Part shown: piece after piece, positions 1 to 8,025 of the stretch | How the letters are laid out: each line of letters opens with the position of its first letter | Numbering within the stretch: position 1 is the first letter of the stretch | DNA from: an uncultured Veillonella sp. | Lineage (GTDB): Bacteria > Bacillota > Negativicutes > Veillonellales > Veillonellaceae | Assembly: GCF_934190855.1 (NCBI RefSeq) | Contig: NZ_CAKPTN010000030.1 | Span: 1 to 14,488 of the forward strand | Direction: 5' to 3' | DNA length: 14,488 bases | The notes under the pieces: model-generated | Told to the model about the DNA's origin: nothing | Seen by the model: only the letters and a program-made list of their open reading frames with translations | Database searches by the model: none | Translations under genes and position numbers: made by a program

Positions 1-75
1 GGTGACTCACCCGCGACTCGAACGCGGGACACCCTGATTAAAAGTCAGGTGCTCTGCCAACTGAGCTAGTGAGTC
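1..75 (-). tRNA. tRNA-Lys (anticodon TTT)
   Basis: Read on the minus strand, the acceptor arms GACTCAC (75-69) and GTGAGTC (10-4) pair perfectly. The anticodon arm CTGAC-TTTTAAT-type loop carries TTT, and the T arm has the GTTCGAGTC core. The discriminator is A. Only CC of the CCA end falls inside the window, so the last base lies just beyond the left edge. It is the third gene of a His-Gln-Lys tRNA run and has no promoter of its own. Confidence 0.95.
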
Positions 76-79
76 ATGT

Positions 80-154
80 TGGCAGGGGTGGCTGGGATCG
101 AACCAGCGCATAACGGAGTCAAAGTCCGTTGCCTTACCACTTGGCGACACCCCT
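80..154 (-). tRNA. tRNA-Gln (anticodon TTG)
   Basis: On the minus strand the acceptor stem AGGGGTG/CACCCCT closes a cloverleaf. The anticodon stem ACGGA/TCCGT has loop CTTTGAC, giving anticodon TTG. The T loop is GGTTCGATCC, the discriminator is G, and the CCA end is encoded (82-80). It sits only 4 bp from tRNA-Lys, so the two are surely co-transcribed. Confidence 0.95.
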
Positions 155-178
155 ACAGTGATTATGATGTGTAGGTTA

Positions 179-255
179 TGGGGTGAGTAGTGGGGATCGA
201 ACCCACGCGTAACGGAGCCACAATCCGCCGTGTTAACCGCTTCACCATACCCACC
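179..255 (-). tRNA. tRNA-His (anticodon GTG)
   Basis: On the minus strand the acceptor arms GTGGGTA and TACTCAC pair with one G-U. The anticodon stem GCGGA/TCCGT-type has loop TTGTGGC, giving GTG. The histidine-specific extra G at position -1 (255) faces C73 (182), and CCA is encoded (181-179). It is the first gene of the tRNA cluster, about 40 bp downstream of a consensus promoter. Confidence 0.95.
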
Positions 256-296
256 ACCTTGTAGGTATCGAAGACATTGTCTTCGTAACAAAGAGA

Positions 297-325
297 ATTA
301 TATCTTTTCTAGAGGTTTGTGTCAA
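297..325 (-). promoter_or_regulatory. Consensus promoter of the His-Gln-Lys tRNA cluster
   Basis: On the minus strand a perfect -35 TTGACA (325-320) and a perfect -10 TATAAT (302-297) are separated by exactly 17 bp. The start point should fall near 290, about 35 bases before tRNA-His, which leaves a short 5' leader to be processed. Full consensus fits the high expression needed for tRNA genes. Confidence 0.88.
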
Positions 326-414
326 CACCTTTTTCTCAATTTCATTTAACTTTTACAATTGAAACTAAAAAACGTATTTCCTCTAATATAAACTCTATTT
401 CCTTATATAAATAA

Positions 415-454
415 GGAAGCACTTCGGAAGCTAAAGCCTCACGAATGGTGCTCC
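415..454 (-). terminator. Probable terminator hairpin after speE
   Basis: Minus-strand RNA can fold GGAGCAC (454-448) with GTGCTTC (422-416), then TTCG with CGAA, then GAGGC with GCTTC around a TTTA loop. This gives a long, slightly bulged hairpin 17 bases after the speE stop. The sequence after it is U-rich but interrupted (TTATTTATAT), and a second small inverted repeat CCTTAT-ATAA-ATAAGG follows at 401-416. The absence of a clean U tract keeps confidence moderate. The rest of 326-471 is AT-rich with no gene that I can support. Confidence 0.45.
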
Positions 455-471
455 CCTATTATACATATTAT

Positions 472-1311
472 TTACTTACTTGGCAAATAGTTTTTTACAA
501 AATTTGGCAATGCAAAAGCAGCCTTTTGAATATCCTCATTATAGTACTTAGTTTCAAAGTTTTGTTCACGATTTGGTGTCCATGTTAATGGGTCAAATGT
601 TTTGGAACCCAATGTGAAGCAATGCATACCTGCAGGATAAATTGGAATAAATGCAGTATACAAACGTGCAATTGGGAAGTGATTATTTACGTAACCAAAC
701 ACTTTTTCAACAAGCGGTTGATGCAACATAGGAGATTCTGTTTGTTGTACAAATAAGCCATCTTTTTTAAGAGCTTTTAATGTATTCTTATAGAACTCTT
801 CAGTAAATAAACCTTCACCAGGACCGATTGGGTCGGAGCAGTCTACAATAATTACATCATAGTAATCTTCTGCTTCTGCCATAAAGCCAATGCCATCACC
901 AATTTTTACAGTTAATTTAGGATGGTTTTCAATCATAGCTTTAGCAATAGTTGGTAAATATTGTTTTGCCAACTCTACAACCTTACCATCGATTTCAACC
1001 ATTGTTACTTCTTTTACACAATCATGCCGTACACATTCTCTAGCTACTCCACCATCACCGCCACCGATGATCAATACACGTTCAGGATTTGGATGTAAAA
1101 ACAATGGAACATGACTCATCATTTCATGGTAGATGAACTCTTCACGCTCAGATGTTTGGAATACACCATCTAATGCGAGCATCGTACCATACTCTTTAGA
1201 TTTAAACACTTCAATTTTTTGGAACTCAGATTCACCAGAGTATAATACTTCTTCTGCTTCAGCGCTAAGACGTAAATGAGGAGTTTGTTCCTCTGTAATC
1301 CATTGACTCAT
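472..1311 (-). CDS. speE: Spermidine synthase (polyamine aminopropyltransferase)
   Basis: SpeE transfers the aminopropyl group of decarboxylated S-adenosylmethionine to putrescine, making spermidine and methylthioadenosine in the cytoplasm. The 279-residue product has the usual family length. Visible motifs are the Q-T-S-E-R-E-E-F-I-Y-H-E-M substrate region (52-64), the nucleotide-binding loop GGGDGGVARE (83-92), the acidic VEID (105-108) and the catalytic DCSDP (157-161) followed by GPGEGLF. A strong AGGAGG lies about 6 bases before the ATG, which settles the start. The gene is separated from the preceding C39-like gene by 82 bp containing a strong hairpin, so it may be transcribed partly by read-through and partly on its own. 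No speD-like partner is present in the window. Assignment is firm at family level; whether it prefers putrescine or another amine cannot be read from the sequence. Confidence 0.95.
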   Translation of the reverse strand: MSQWITEEQTPHLRLSAEAEEVLYSGESEFQKIEVFKSKEYGTMLALDGVFQTSEREEFIYHEMMSHVPLFLHPNPERVLIIGGGDGGVARECVRHDCVKEVTMVEIDGKVVELAKQYLPTIAKAMIENHPKLTVKIGDGIGFMAEAEDYYDVIIVDCSDPIGPGEGLFTEEFYKNTLKALKKDGLFVQQTESPMLHQPLVEKVFGYVNNHFPIARLYTAFIPIYPAGMHCFTLGSKTFDPLTWTPNREQNFETKYYNEDIQKAAFALPNFVKNYLPSK

Positions 1312-1337
1312 GTAGTACCTCCTACTTTTATACTACA

Positions 1338-1367
1338 ATACGCACCGCAAATGATTGCGATGCGTAT
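1338..1367. other. 13-bp intercistronic hairpin in the speE leader
   Basis: ATACGCACCGCAA (1338-1350) and TTGCGATGCGTAT (1355-1367) form a 13-bp inverted repeat with a 4-base loop; the single difference is a G-U wobble in minus-strand RNA. It lies between the C39-like gene and speE. No U tract follows on either strand, so it is not a standard terminator. It could be an RNA processing or stability element, or an attenuator. Confidence 0.6.
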
Positions 1368-1393
1368 GTATATTACATTAAATGCTCTGTTAC

Positions 1394-2023
1394 TTAATTT
1401 TTACGACTAATATAACAGAAGCCGCCACCTAAAATAGTGTCTTTCATCCAATTTGCTAACGAGAAATCACGGATTTCACCTTCATCAAAGATGCCACAGC
1501 GAATATCATCGCCATCCATAAATATCTTGTGAATTGGAACCCAATGCCATGTATAAAGAGCTTTTTCTTTACCCTTATGACGATTCAAAAATGCTACAGG
1601 CACATCTTGTGCCAATGCATCATGAATAAACTGAGCTGCAGCCTCCACCTCTACACGAGATGCGCAGAACGGAGATACATTCAACATATGTACATCATAA
1701 GATAGGCCTTTATCCTCCAGTAAACGAGTAAGCCCACGTTCCATCCATTGAGTTTTATAAACACCACCACCAAAGCGTGGCTTTACATATTTCCAAACTA
1801 AGTTCATCCGTTCTAAAGCAAGCGTTTGATCGGATGTGGTTTCCAGATCTAATAAGCCATCCCTAAATAGCGAATAACCCAATACTTGTGATGCCGATGT
1901 GGGACCACAACCAGACAAGCGTTGCCACTCATCAGTGAACCATTCTTGGTCATACCCATATGATGTTTTACCATTTACATCAATATATAGCCATTCTGGA
2001 TGTTTAATAGATACATCATTCAT
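1394..2023 (-). CDS. Putative C39-like (papain-fold) cysteine peptidase domain protein
   Basis: I do not recognise a named gene here. The 209-residue protein has no signal peptide or membrane segment. It carries SGCGPTSASQVLGY (37-50), the pattern around the nucleophile in peptidase C39/C39-like and related papain-fold proteins. Candidate catalytic residues are C39, H160 in TWHWVPI and D180 in GIFDEGE, in the C-H-D order of that fold. This assignment is inference from motifs only, and the protein might be a non-peptidase transglutaminase-like member. A GAAGG sequence 8 bases before the ATG lies within the last codons of ppiB, and only 4 bp separate the two genes, so they are co-transcribed and probably translationally coupled. 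Being downstream of a cyclophilin and TcdA suggests a housekeeping cytoplasmic role rather than bacteriocin export. Confidence 0.85.
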   Translation of the reverse strand: MNDVSIKHPEWLYIDVNGKTSYGYDQEWFTDEWQRLSGCGPTSASQVLGYSLFRDGLLDLETTSDQTLALERMNLVWKYVKPRFGGGVYKTQWMERGLTRLLEDKGLSYDVHMLNVSPFCASRVEVEAAAQFIHDALAQDVPVAFLNRHKGKEKALYTWHWVPIHKIFMDGDDIRCGIFDEGEIRDFSLANWMKDTILGGGFCYISRKN

Positions 2024-2027
2024 GAGA

Positions 2028-2462
2028 TTAACCTTCGATTACTTCAACAGTTTCCATGATGGCACCTTGATGAATACCATCAACTACGTCCATACCTTCG
2101 ATTACTTTACCGAATACAGTATGTACACCATCCAAGTGAGGTTGTGGTTCGTATACGATAAAGAATTGGCTACCGCCAGTATTAGGACCACGGTGAGCCA
2201 TGGACAATGCACCGCGCTCATGTTTATGTGGGTTGCCAATCAATTCATCTTTAATTGTGTAACCAGGACCACCTGTACCATTGCCATTAGGGCAACCGCC
2301 TTGAGCTACGAAGCCAGGAATTACACGGTGGAAACGAAGGCCATTATAGAAACCTTTGTTGATCAAGTCAATAAAGTTTTGTACTGTGCCAGGAGCTTCT
2401 TTATCAAATAATTCAATTACGATATCGCCGCCGTCAGCCATATGGATTTTTGCTTTTTTCAT
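2028..2462 (-). CDS. ppiB: Cyclophilin-type peptidyl-prolyl cis-trans isomerase
   Basis: The enzyme catalyses cis-trans isomerisation of peptide bonds before proline and assists folding. The 144-residue protein is a lone cyclophilin domain without a signal peptide, so it is cytoplasmic (PpiB type). It shows [13 protein letters not shown] (44-56) with the catalytic Arg46 and Gln54, GSQFFI (97-102), and [10 protein letters not shown] (109-118). The Trp that gives high cyclosporin sensitivity in eukaryotic cyclophilins is replaced in the PHLDG segment, as is common in bacteria. The ATG overlaps the tcdA stop as ATGA, and a GGAGG sits 10 bases upstream inside tcdA, indicating coupled translation. 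Confidence 0.95.
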   Translation of the reverse strand: MKKAKIHMADGGDIVIELFDKEAPGTVQNFIDLINKGFYNGLRFHRVIPGFVAQGGCPNGNGTGGPGYTIKDELIGNPHKHERGALSMAHRGPNTGGSQFFIVYEPQPHLDGVHTVFGKVIEGMDVVDGIHQGAIMETVEVIEG

Positions 2463-3166
2463 TGTTCAGGTACCTCCAAAATTGTACGCAACACATGTGC
2501 TGCTAATATAAAACCTGCCACTGGTGGCACAAAACTACATGTACCAGGGCTTGTTGCTTCGCCGCGGAACTGTGGTTTTGTCGGTTTTTCTGTAGAAAAT
2601 AAAACTAATTGCTTTTTAATACCCCGTTTTTTGAGCTCCCGACGCATAACGCGCGCCAAAGGACATGTATGAGACTTATTGATATCAGCAATCATAAGTT
2701 TTTCAGGGTAAAAGCGATTACCGCCGCCCATACAAGAAATAACAGGGATGCTTTCACGTTGACACACCTCAATAATATTAAGTTTTGCCGTTACCATATC
2801 GATGGCATCGATTACATAATCAACGTTCAAGCTTTGAATAAATCTAGGGTAGTTTTCCTCAGTATACATAATATCATGAGTTTCTATCACTACATCCGGA
2901 TTAATAGAAAGTGCTCGTGCCTTTGCTACCTCTACCTTACGCTCTCCAATTGTGTCATGAGTCGTAATCATTTGGCGGTTTAAGTTACTTGGTGCAATAG
3001 AGTCGCCATCGATAAGAACGATGCGTCCCACACCAGCTCGAACTAGTGCCTCAAGGGCACCACCACCAACGCCACCAACACCAAAGAGAGCCACAGACGT
3101 ATCTTTTATGGTTTTGATTTTATCAGGACCAACCAGCCACTCTAAACGAGTTAACATATATTCCAT
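2459..3166 (-). CDS. tcdA: tRNA threonylcarbamoyladenosine dehydratase (E1-like/ThiF fold)
   Basis: TcdA uses ATP to cyclise the t6A modification next to the anticodon (position 37) into ct6A in tRNAs that read ANN codons. The 235-residue protein has the ThiF/MoeB Rossmann motif [13 protein letters not shown] (29-41), the [17 protein letters not shown]-binding segment (52-65) and the subfamily signature [16 protein letters not shown] (169-183-region). The latter, with the VLFSTEKP and GTCSFVPP segments, separates YgdL/TcdA from ThiF, MoeB and HesA. There is no CxxC zinc pair of the MoeB type. The start overlaps the gloA-like stop as TAATG, with an AGG about 9 bases upstream. Older annotation calls this family CsdL/YgdL. 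Confidence 0.92.
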   Translation of the reverse strand: MEYMLTRLEWLVGPDKIKTIKDTSVALFGVGGVGGGALEALVRAGVGRIVLIDGDSIAPSNLNRQMITTHDTIGERKVEVAKARALSINPDVVIETHDIMYTEENYPRFIQSLNVDYVIDAIDMVTAKLNIIEVCQRESIPVISCMGGGNRFYPEKLMIADINKSHTCPLARVMRRELKKRGIKKQLVLFSTEKPTKPQFRGEATSPGTCSFVPPVAGFILAAHVLRTILEVPEQ

Positions 3167-3540
3167 TAGTATTTACCTGCTGGAATAATTTCTGTCCAAT
3201 ACCCGTCTGGATCGGCAATAAAGTAAATGCCCATGTCAGCATTTTCGTAAGCTACAACGCCCATCTCTTTATGTTTTTTTAGAGCTGCTTCATAGTCATC
3301 TACATAAAATGCCAAGTGGAATTCATTGTCCCCTAAATTATAAGGGCGATCCCAGTCGCGTAACCATGTAAGTTCTAGTTCGTGCGCTGTATATGGACTT
3401 TTTAAATATACAAGAGTGAAAGCACCACTTGGATCTTCTAAACGGCGAGATTCCTCAAGCAACAAGGCCTCTTTATAGAATGCTAAACTCTTATCAAGAT
3501 CCTTAACATTTATATTATTATGAGCAAATGAAAACTTCAT
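3166..3540 (-). CDS. gloA: Glyoxalase I-like VOC protein (lactoylglutathione lyase)
   Basis: Glyoxalase I isomerises the methylglyoxal-thiol hemithioacetal to a lactoyl thioester. The 124-residue protein is a single vicinal-oxygen-chelate unit of the length of bacterial Ni-type GlxI. Metal ligands expected for the family can be placed at H7, E56, H75 and E117, and the ends FAHNNINVKDLDKSLAFY and DPDGYWTEIIP are typical. A strong AAGGAGGT precedes the ATG and sets the start. It is the first gene of the gloA-tcdA-ppiB-C39 run. The 79-bp gap to sbcC upstream has a possible weak extended -10 (TGTGATACT) and a small AATTCC/GGAATT hairpin, but no clear terminator. The thiol cofactor may not be glutathione in this organism, so the substrate is less certain than the fold. 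Confidence 0.85.
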   Translation of the reverse strand: MKFSFAHNNINVKDLDKSLAFYKEALLLEESRRLEDPSGAFTLVYLKSPYTAHELELTWLRDWDRPYNLGDNEFHLAFYVDDYEAALKKHKEMGVVAYENADMGIYFIADPDGYWTEIIPAGKY

Positions 3541-3619
3541 AGGACCTCCTTAATTAATTCCAGTATGTTTTTGTAGGAATTCTCCTCTTTTAATAGTATC
3601 ACATTTGACAATTCTATAG

Positions 3620-6600
3620 CTAGTTAATAACAAATTTTGCCGTACTACCATCGTCACCACGTGTGACCTCTAAGTGGGCCGGTATACGAGTCTTTAATTC
3701 AGGTACATGGGAAATCATGCCGATAAGACGACCTGATGATTGTAATTTCACCAGTGTTTCCATAGCGAGTTCCAATGTATCAGGATCGAGGGTACCAAAG
3801 CCTTCGTCGATAAACATCGTATCCATATGAATACCACCTGCATAACTTTGGATGACATCCGCAAGACCTAAGGCAAGTGCCATAGAGGCCAAGAATGTTT
3901 CACCACCAGACAAGGTATTCGCTGGTCTTGATTGACCGGTGAAAGCATCCATGACTGCCAGATCGAGGCCTTGTTTGCCCCGTCCACCACCAGTATAGTC
4001 AGAACGTTCCAAGGAATAGCGATTACGGCTCATCGTTTGAAGACGTAAATTAGCTGCATATACAACTTCATCTAAAATAGCTCCCAATACATAGCGCTCA
4101 AAGGTTACATTTTTGAACCCTTGCTCACCGCCATTTGCCAAGTCATTTAGGCGACTTAGGAAAGTTACTTCCTCACGGGCTTCGCCCATAGCCTGTTCAA
4201 GTGTTTCTAGGGAAGCTAGTGTTGTTTCAATATGTTTCGTTTCTTTATCCCAAGCCGCAAGAGAACCCACCAAATTGTCACGTTGCTCTACTGCCGCATC
4301 ATATACTTCATTGGAAACCGCATCACTTGGCTTCACTACAGATTGAGCATGTTTCAATGCCGCATCATATACAGCTTGAGCTTTATTGAAAGCCTCGTCC
4401 AATGCATGTAGTTCGGTTCTAATTGTATCTAAAACCTTATAATCATCCAACGCATCTATAAAATCATTTTCAGATAAAGAAATCGATTGCAATGATTCTA
4501 CATAGTCTTTATTGAGTACATCAAGATGTCTTATTTCTTCCTGCACTTGGGCAGATAAGGTTTCTAGGCGTCCCCGTTTAGCATTAAGCACTTCTCTAGC
4601 AGAATCTAAATTTGCTTTACATACTTTTACCTGTTCATCGTAGTCTGCAAGCTCAGACGCTAATGATTCTATCTCTTTATGCCATGCAGCTACATCCGTA
4701 GTTGGCAAGCTTTCAGAAAGAGCATCAATCTTAGCCTGTACCGTACTAATCTGAACCTCTAAATTATGCAAATTATCAAGTAGTCCCTTATGAGCCATAT
4801 CCAATTTTGCTAGTATATCTTTAGCCGCACTGAGGTCACCCTCAGTGTTAGCTATAGTGTCGCTCAGCTGTTCAGTGTCGCTACGCAAGGTTGAAAGCTG
4901 CTCCATTTGAGATACTAAGCCTTGTTGAATTGAATCAAATGCATCTTCTGAAAAATTATCAATCCATGTTTTGAGTTTAGAGACTTGATCTTCAACTTGC
5001 TCATCTAACTCATGTAGACGAATAACTAACGTTTCTTTCTGACCAATTTCGCTAGCCTGCTTTTGTAACTCTTTGTCACGTATCGCACGAGCCTCTTCTA
5101 TTTCCTCTTTAGTAGGATATAACTCAGGCCTAGATGCTAACTGAGGATGATCCGTAGAACCACATACTGGGCAAGGCTCATTATCCTTCACCAAATGAAC
5201 AAGTTCAAAAGCACGCCCTTCTGCCATCAAATGTTCTAACCGTTCAAGCTGTACCTTTGAGTTCTTTACGGATTCATCTAGCAATGCTAATGACTTATCT
5301 TTAGCATCGATATCATTTTGAATCTTCTGTTTCTCAGCGACCAATTCAGAATATCGTTGCAAATGATTTAACTGTTCTTGGATACGGGAAATAGAGTCTA
5401 AGGCTTTGCTATTAGCTTGTAACTGTTGCCTGTCTGCAACTAACTTTGCCTCTAAATCAGCAACTTTCTTATGCTGAGACTGTAACGCAGCTTCGCTTTT
5501 CTCACGGTCCTGTGTTACTAATGTACTCTTTAATGTGCTCAGTTCCTTATTTAGCAGTGCTAACTCATTAAACTTTTCTGATTGCTGTTCCATTTGGGCC
5601 AGCGTAGTCCTCTTAGTTTGCATAGTTTCAGCTTGCGCTTCTAATACTGCATGAGCCTCTATACATTTAGACTCATATTGAGTTGCACTGTCCACATTTT
5701 TTTCAGCCTCTGAAAGTGACGTTTCCAAGTTTTTTAACACCGACTGTTTGTCACTAACCTGTTTATATAGCTCAAAACTTGGCGTTAAAGAGGTAAGGCA
5801 CTGAACCTTTTCACGTAAGCTAGCACGCTCCGCTTCTCTTGCTTTCACGAGTTCTAATTTAGAGGTAGCCTCTGCAAGGGATTGTTGTGCTTGGTTATAT
5901 AAGGCCCACTCATTTCGCAACGTATTGAACTGCTCCACTACAGTTACAGCTTTATCACGGTCAATAACAAGAACATCACGATGAGGCTCTCTATGTTTCA
6001 AAAGATCTCGTACATGTTCAATGGTTAGTACTGGTATATCTTCATCATGTGGAATGGATTGTAGCAATGCATTCTGTTTTGTTAGATTTTCTTCAATCCC
6101 TGCTTTTGCGTCATCATAAGCAGCTTTTAAGGCCTCTTGTAATCTTCGGTATAACTCGGTTCTAAAGAGTGTATGTAATAACTCCTCCCGTTCACTGGTG
6201 GAGGCTACTAGTAATTTTCGGAATTCCCCTTGCGGTAAAAGAACCACTTGTAAGAATTGATCCTTCCGAAAGCCTATGATACGTTGAACAGTATCGCGAA
6301 TAGCCGCCGCAGAGGTGGCAATGACCTTCCATTCCCCATCCTTCATTTCGTAAACAGTAGCACTAGCATTCTGCTCACGCATACCTGTACCGCGTTTTTT
6401 TGCAACCATTTGCTTTGGCAGTCTTTCAACACGGTACTGAGCATCCCCGATAGCAAAGGAAAAATCTACCCGCGTCATACGATGTGGTTCTGCAAAGTCA
6501 CTGCGGATAGCATCGGTTTTGCGCACCTCTCCACTAGGTTCTCCATACAAGGCATACACCATAGCATCTAGTATAGACGTTTTCCCGGCCCCCGTAGGAC

Positions 6601-6703
6601 CAGAGATGAGGAACATAGAATTGTCTTGAAGCTCATTAAAGTCCAAGGTAACCGAATCGCGGTAAGGACCAAAGGCTTCTATAGTTAAAGATATAGGCTT
6701 CAT
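3620..6703 (-). CDS. sbcC: SbcC, ATPase subunit of the SbcCD nuclease
   Basis: SbcC is the Rad50-type SMC-like ATPase that, with SbcD, cleaves DNA hairpins, palindromes and protein-blocked ends. The 1027-residue protein has Walker A GPTGAGKT (35-42), long heptad-rich coiled coils rich in Q, E, K and L, a central zinc-hook CPVC (C511, C514), the ABC signature LSGGE (931-935) and Walker B MFIDEGFGTLD starting near 963 with D966-E967. All key parts are intact and the length is normal. It starts at the base following the sbcD stop (TAAATG), with AAAGGAGG just before, so the two subunits are translated together. Confidence 0.97.
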   Translation of the reverse strand: MKPISLTIEAFGPYRDSVTLDFNELQDNSMFLISGPTGAGKTSILDAMVYALYGEPSGEVRKTDAIRSDFAEPHRMTRVDFSFAIGDAQYRVERLPKQMVAKKRGTGMREQNASATVYEMKDGEWKVIATSAAAIRDTVQRIIGFRKDQFLQVVLLPQGEFRKLLVASTSEREELLHTLFRTELYRRLQEALKAAYDDAKAGIEENLTKQNALLQSIPHDEDIPVLTIEHVRDLLKHREPHRDVLVIDRDKAVTVVEQFNTLRNEWALYNQAQQSLAEATSKLELVKAREAERASLREKVQCLTSLTPSFELYKQVSDKQSVLKNLETSLSEAEKNVDSATQYESKCIEAHAVLEAQAETMQTKRTTLAQMEQQSEKFNELALLNKELSTLKSTLVTQDREKSEAALQSQHKKVADLEAKLVADRQQLQANSKALDSISRIQEQLNHLQRYSELVAEKQKIQNDIDAKDKSLALLDESVKNSKVQLERLEHLMAEGRAFELVHLVKDNEPCPVCGSTDHPQLASRPELYPTKEEIEEARAIRDKELQKQASEIGQKETLVIRLHELDEQVEDQVSKLKTWIDNFSEDAFDSIQQGLVSQMEQLSTLRSDTEQLSDTIANTEGDLSAAKDILAKLDMAHKGLLDNLHNLEVQISTVQAKIDALSESLPTTDVAAWHKEIESLASELADYDEQVKVCKANLDSAREVLNAKRGRLETLSAQVQEEIRHLDVLNKDYVESLQSISLSENDFIDALDDYKVLDTIRTELHALDEAFNKAQAVYDAALKHAQSVVKPSDAVSNEVYDAAVEQRDNLVGSLAAWDKETKHIETTLASLETLEQAMGEAREEVTFLSRLNDLANGGEQGFKNVTFERYVLGAILDEVVYAANLRLQTMSRNRYSLERSDYTGGGRGKQGLDLAVMDAFTGQSRPANTLSGGETFLASMALALGLADVIQSYAGGIHMDTMFIDEGFGTLDPDTLELAMETLVKLQSSGRLIGMISHVPELKTRIPAHLEVTRGDDGSTAKFVIN

Positions 6704-7939
6704 TTAGTCCTCCTTTAGAATTTGGTCCCATACAGAGTTGATGTATTGTTGTTCTCGCTCTGTTAATGGTTCTTTCCACACGGTTTCGGCAAATTGATTA
6801 AATAATTCACGCTCGTTTAACTCTTTAAATACAGCTTCATCCATATCTGCCATAGGCGTTGCCACACGACCTACTAAATCAATGGTCATACAGCGATGGT
6901 ATACTTGGCGCAACTTAGCCATCCCATCCATAATAGGCATCGTATCTAGCAAACGGGCTTGCACATAATCATCTTTATGCTTATCCTGTAATTCCTTATT
7001 ATTTAACAGGTCTTCAAAATAACCTTCTAAAATCACTACGTCACGCTTCGCCTCTACAGGAATGGTGCTAATATCGACCTTTCCCTTTGTATCCATATCT
7101 ATGATGGTAAAAGACTTCTTCTGCGTGTGCTCGTCAAAAGAGTATTTCAACGGTGATCCGCTATAGCGAATATAGTCTGCCCCCATCCGTTGTGGTCCGT
7201 GCAAATGGCCAAGAGCTGTATAGTGAAAGTCTTTAAAGACTTGTGGACTTACTTGTTCACTACCACCGACAGATAAAGTCCGCTCAGATTCACATATTTC
7301 TCCGCCCATTACAAAAGCATGGCTAATGGCAATACTACACATACCCTTTGGTACTTGTTTGTACAAGTAATCACTCCAAGCCTGATACATTTGATCGTAA
7401 TTATGTAAATTAAGTGAGACTGGCTCTTGCTCATTAGTCTCCACATAGGAGAACAGGGAGTCCTCGGTCATATCTATATCAACAGGTTTTGATACAGTTG
7501 CCCCCAACCCTAAAGCATCCCCAATGCGACGCGGCTCGCTAAAGGGCATTGGGCAAATAGCGACCTTACCGTCAGGTCCTTCAAATTCAAATGGTTGTAA
7601 TGCATGATGAGGGGAACCCCAAATATGAATGCCAGAACGACTTAACATAGAGCGGCCCACCTCAAGGCGTTCTGCGCCATCGTGATTACCACTTACTACA
7701 AAAAGTGGTACCTTATAATCCATAGCGAGACGGGTAATGATAGAGTCCCACAGCTCAATAGCTTCAATAGGTGGCACTGCACGATCAAAAATATCCCCTG
7801 CTAGCAATATGCCATCAATTTTTTCATCCTTCAAAATAGAAAAGAACTGATTCTCCAACACATGAGCTTGGTCTTCGGTTAAGTACTGACCATAAAAAAT
7901 ACGTCCTAAATGCCAATCGGCAGTATGTAAAAAACGCAT
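6704..7939 (-). CDS. sbcD: SbcD, nuclease subunit of the SbcCD complex
   Basis: SbcD is the Mre11-type Mn-dependent metallophosphoesterase that gives SbcCD its exo- and endonuclease activity. In the 411-residue protein the metal and catalytic motifs appear in order: HTADWHLG with D8 and H10, LAGDIFDR with D49, SGNHD with N85 and H86, SHAF with H207, and GHLHG with H245 and H247. AAGGGGGAC precedes the ATG, which begins directly with the family's MRFLHTADWHLGR start. It follows nfo after 86 bp. That gap holds an AT-rich 7-4-7 inverted repeat (7985-8002) and a possible TATAAT, so sbcDC may have its own weak promoter. Confidence 0.97.
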   Translation of the reverse strand: MRFLHTADWHLGRIFYGQYLTEDQAHVLENQFFSILKDEKIDGILLAGDIFDRAVPPIEAIELWDSIITRLAMDYKVPLFVVSGNHDGAERLEVGRSMLSRSGIHIWGSPHHALQPFEFEGPDGKVAICPMPFSEPRRIGDALGLGATVSKPVDIDMTEDSLFSYVETNEQEPVSLNLHNYDQMYQAWSDYLYKQVPKGMCSIAISHAFVMGGEICESERTLSVGGSEQVSPQVFKDFHYTALGHLHGPQRMGADYIRYSGSPLKYSFDEHTQKKSFTIIDMDTKGKVDISTIPVEAKRDVVILEGYFEDLLNNKELQDKHKDDYVQARLLDTMPIMDGMAKLRQVYHRCMTIDLVGRVATPMADMDEAVFKELNERELFNQFAETVWKEPLTEREQQYINSVWDQILKED

Positions 7940-8025
7940 TTTGTCCCCCTTTCCAGCTCTCCCTATATCTTATATAAATGTAGCTATATAAATTATTATA
8001 TAACTAAAACTACGTTTCAGCTTAA

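Noticed and set aside
7..291. 94-codon minus-strand reading frame across the tRNA genes
   Set aside because: It runs through three clear tRNA cloverleaves, so it is a chance frame.
1338..1367. Reading the speE leader hairpin as a terminator
   Set aside because: No U tract follows the stem on either strand, so it was recorded as an RNA structure of unknown role.
7987..8001. Second partial match to a PerR box upstream of sbcD
   Set aside because: The match is asymmetric (4 of 7 and 6 of 7) in very AT-rich sequence, so it is not distinguishable from chance.
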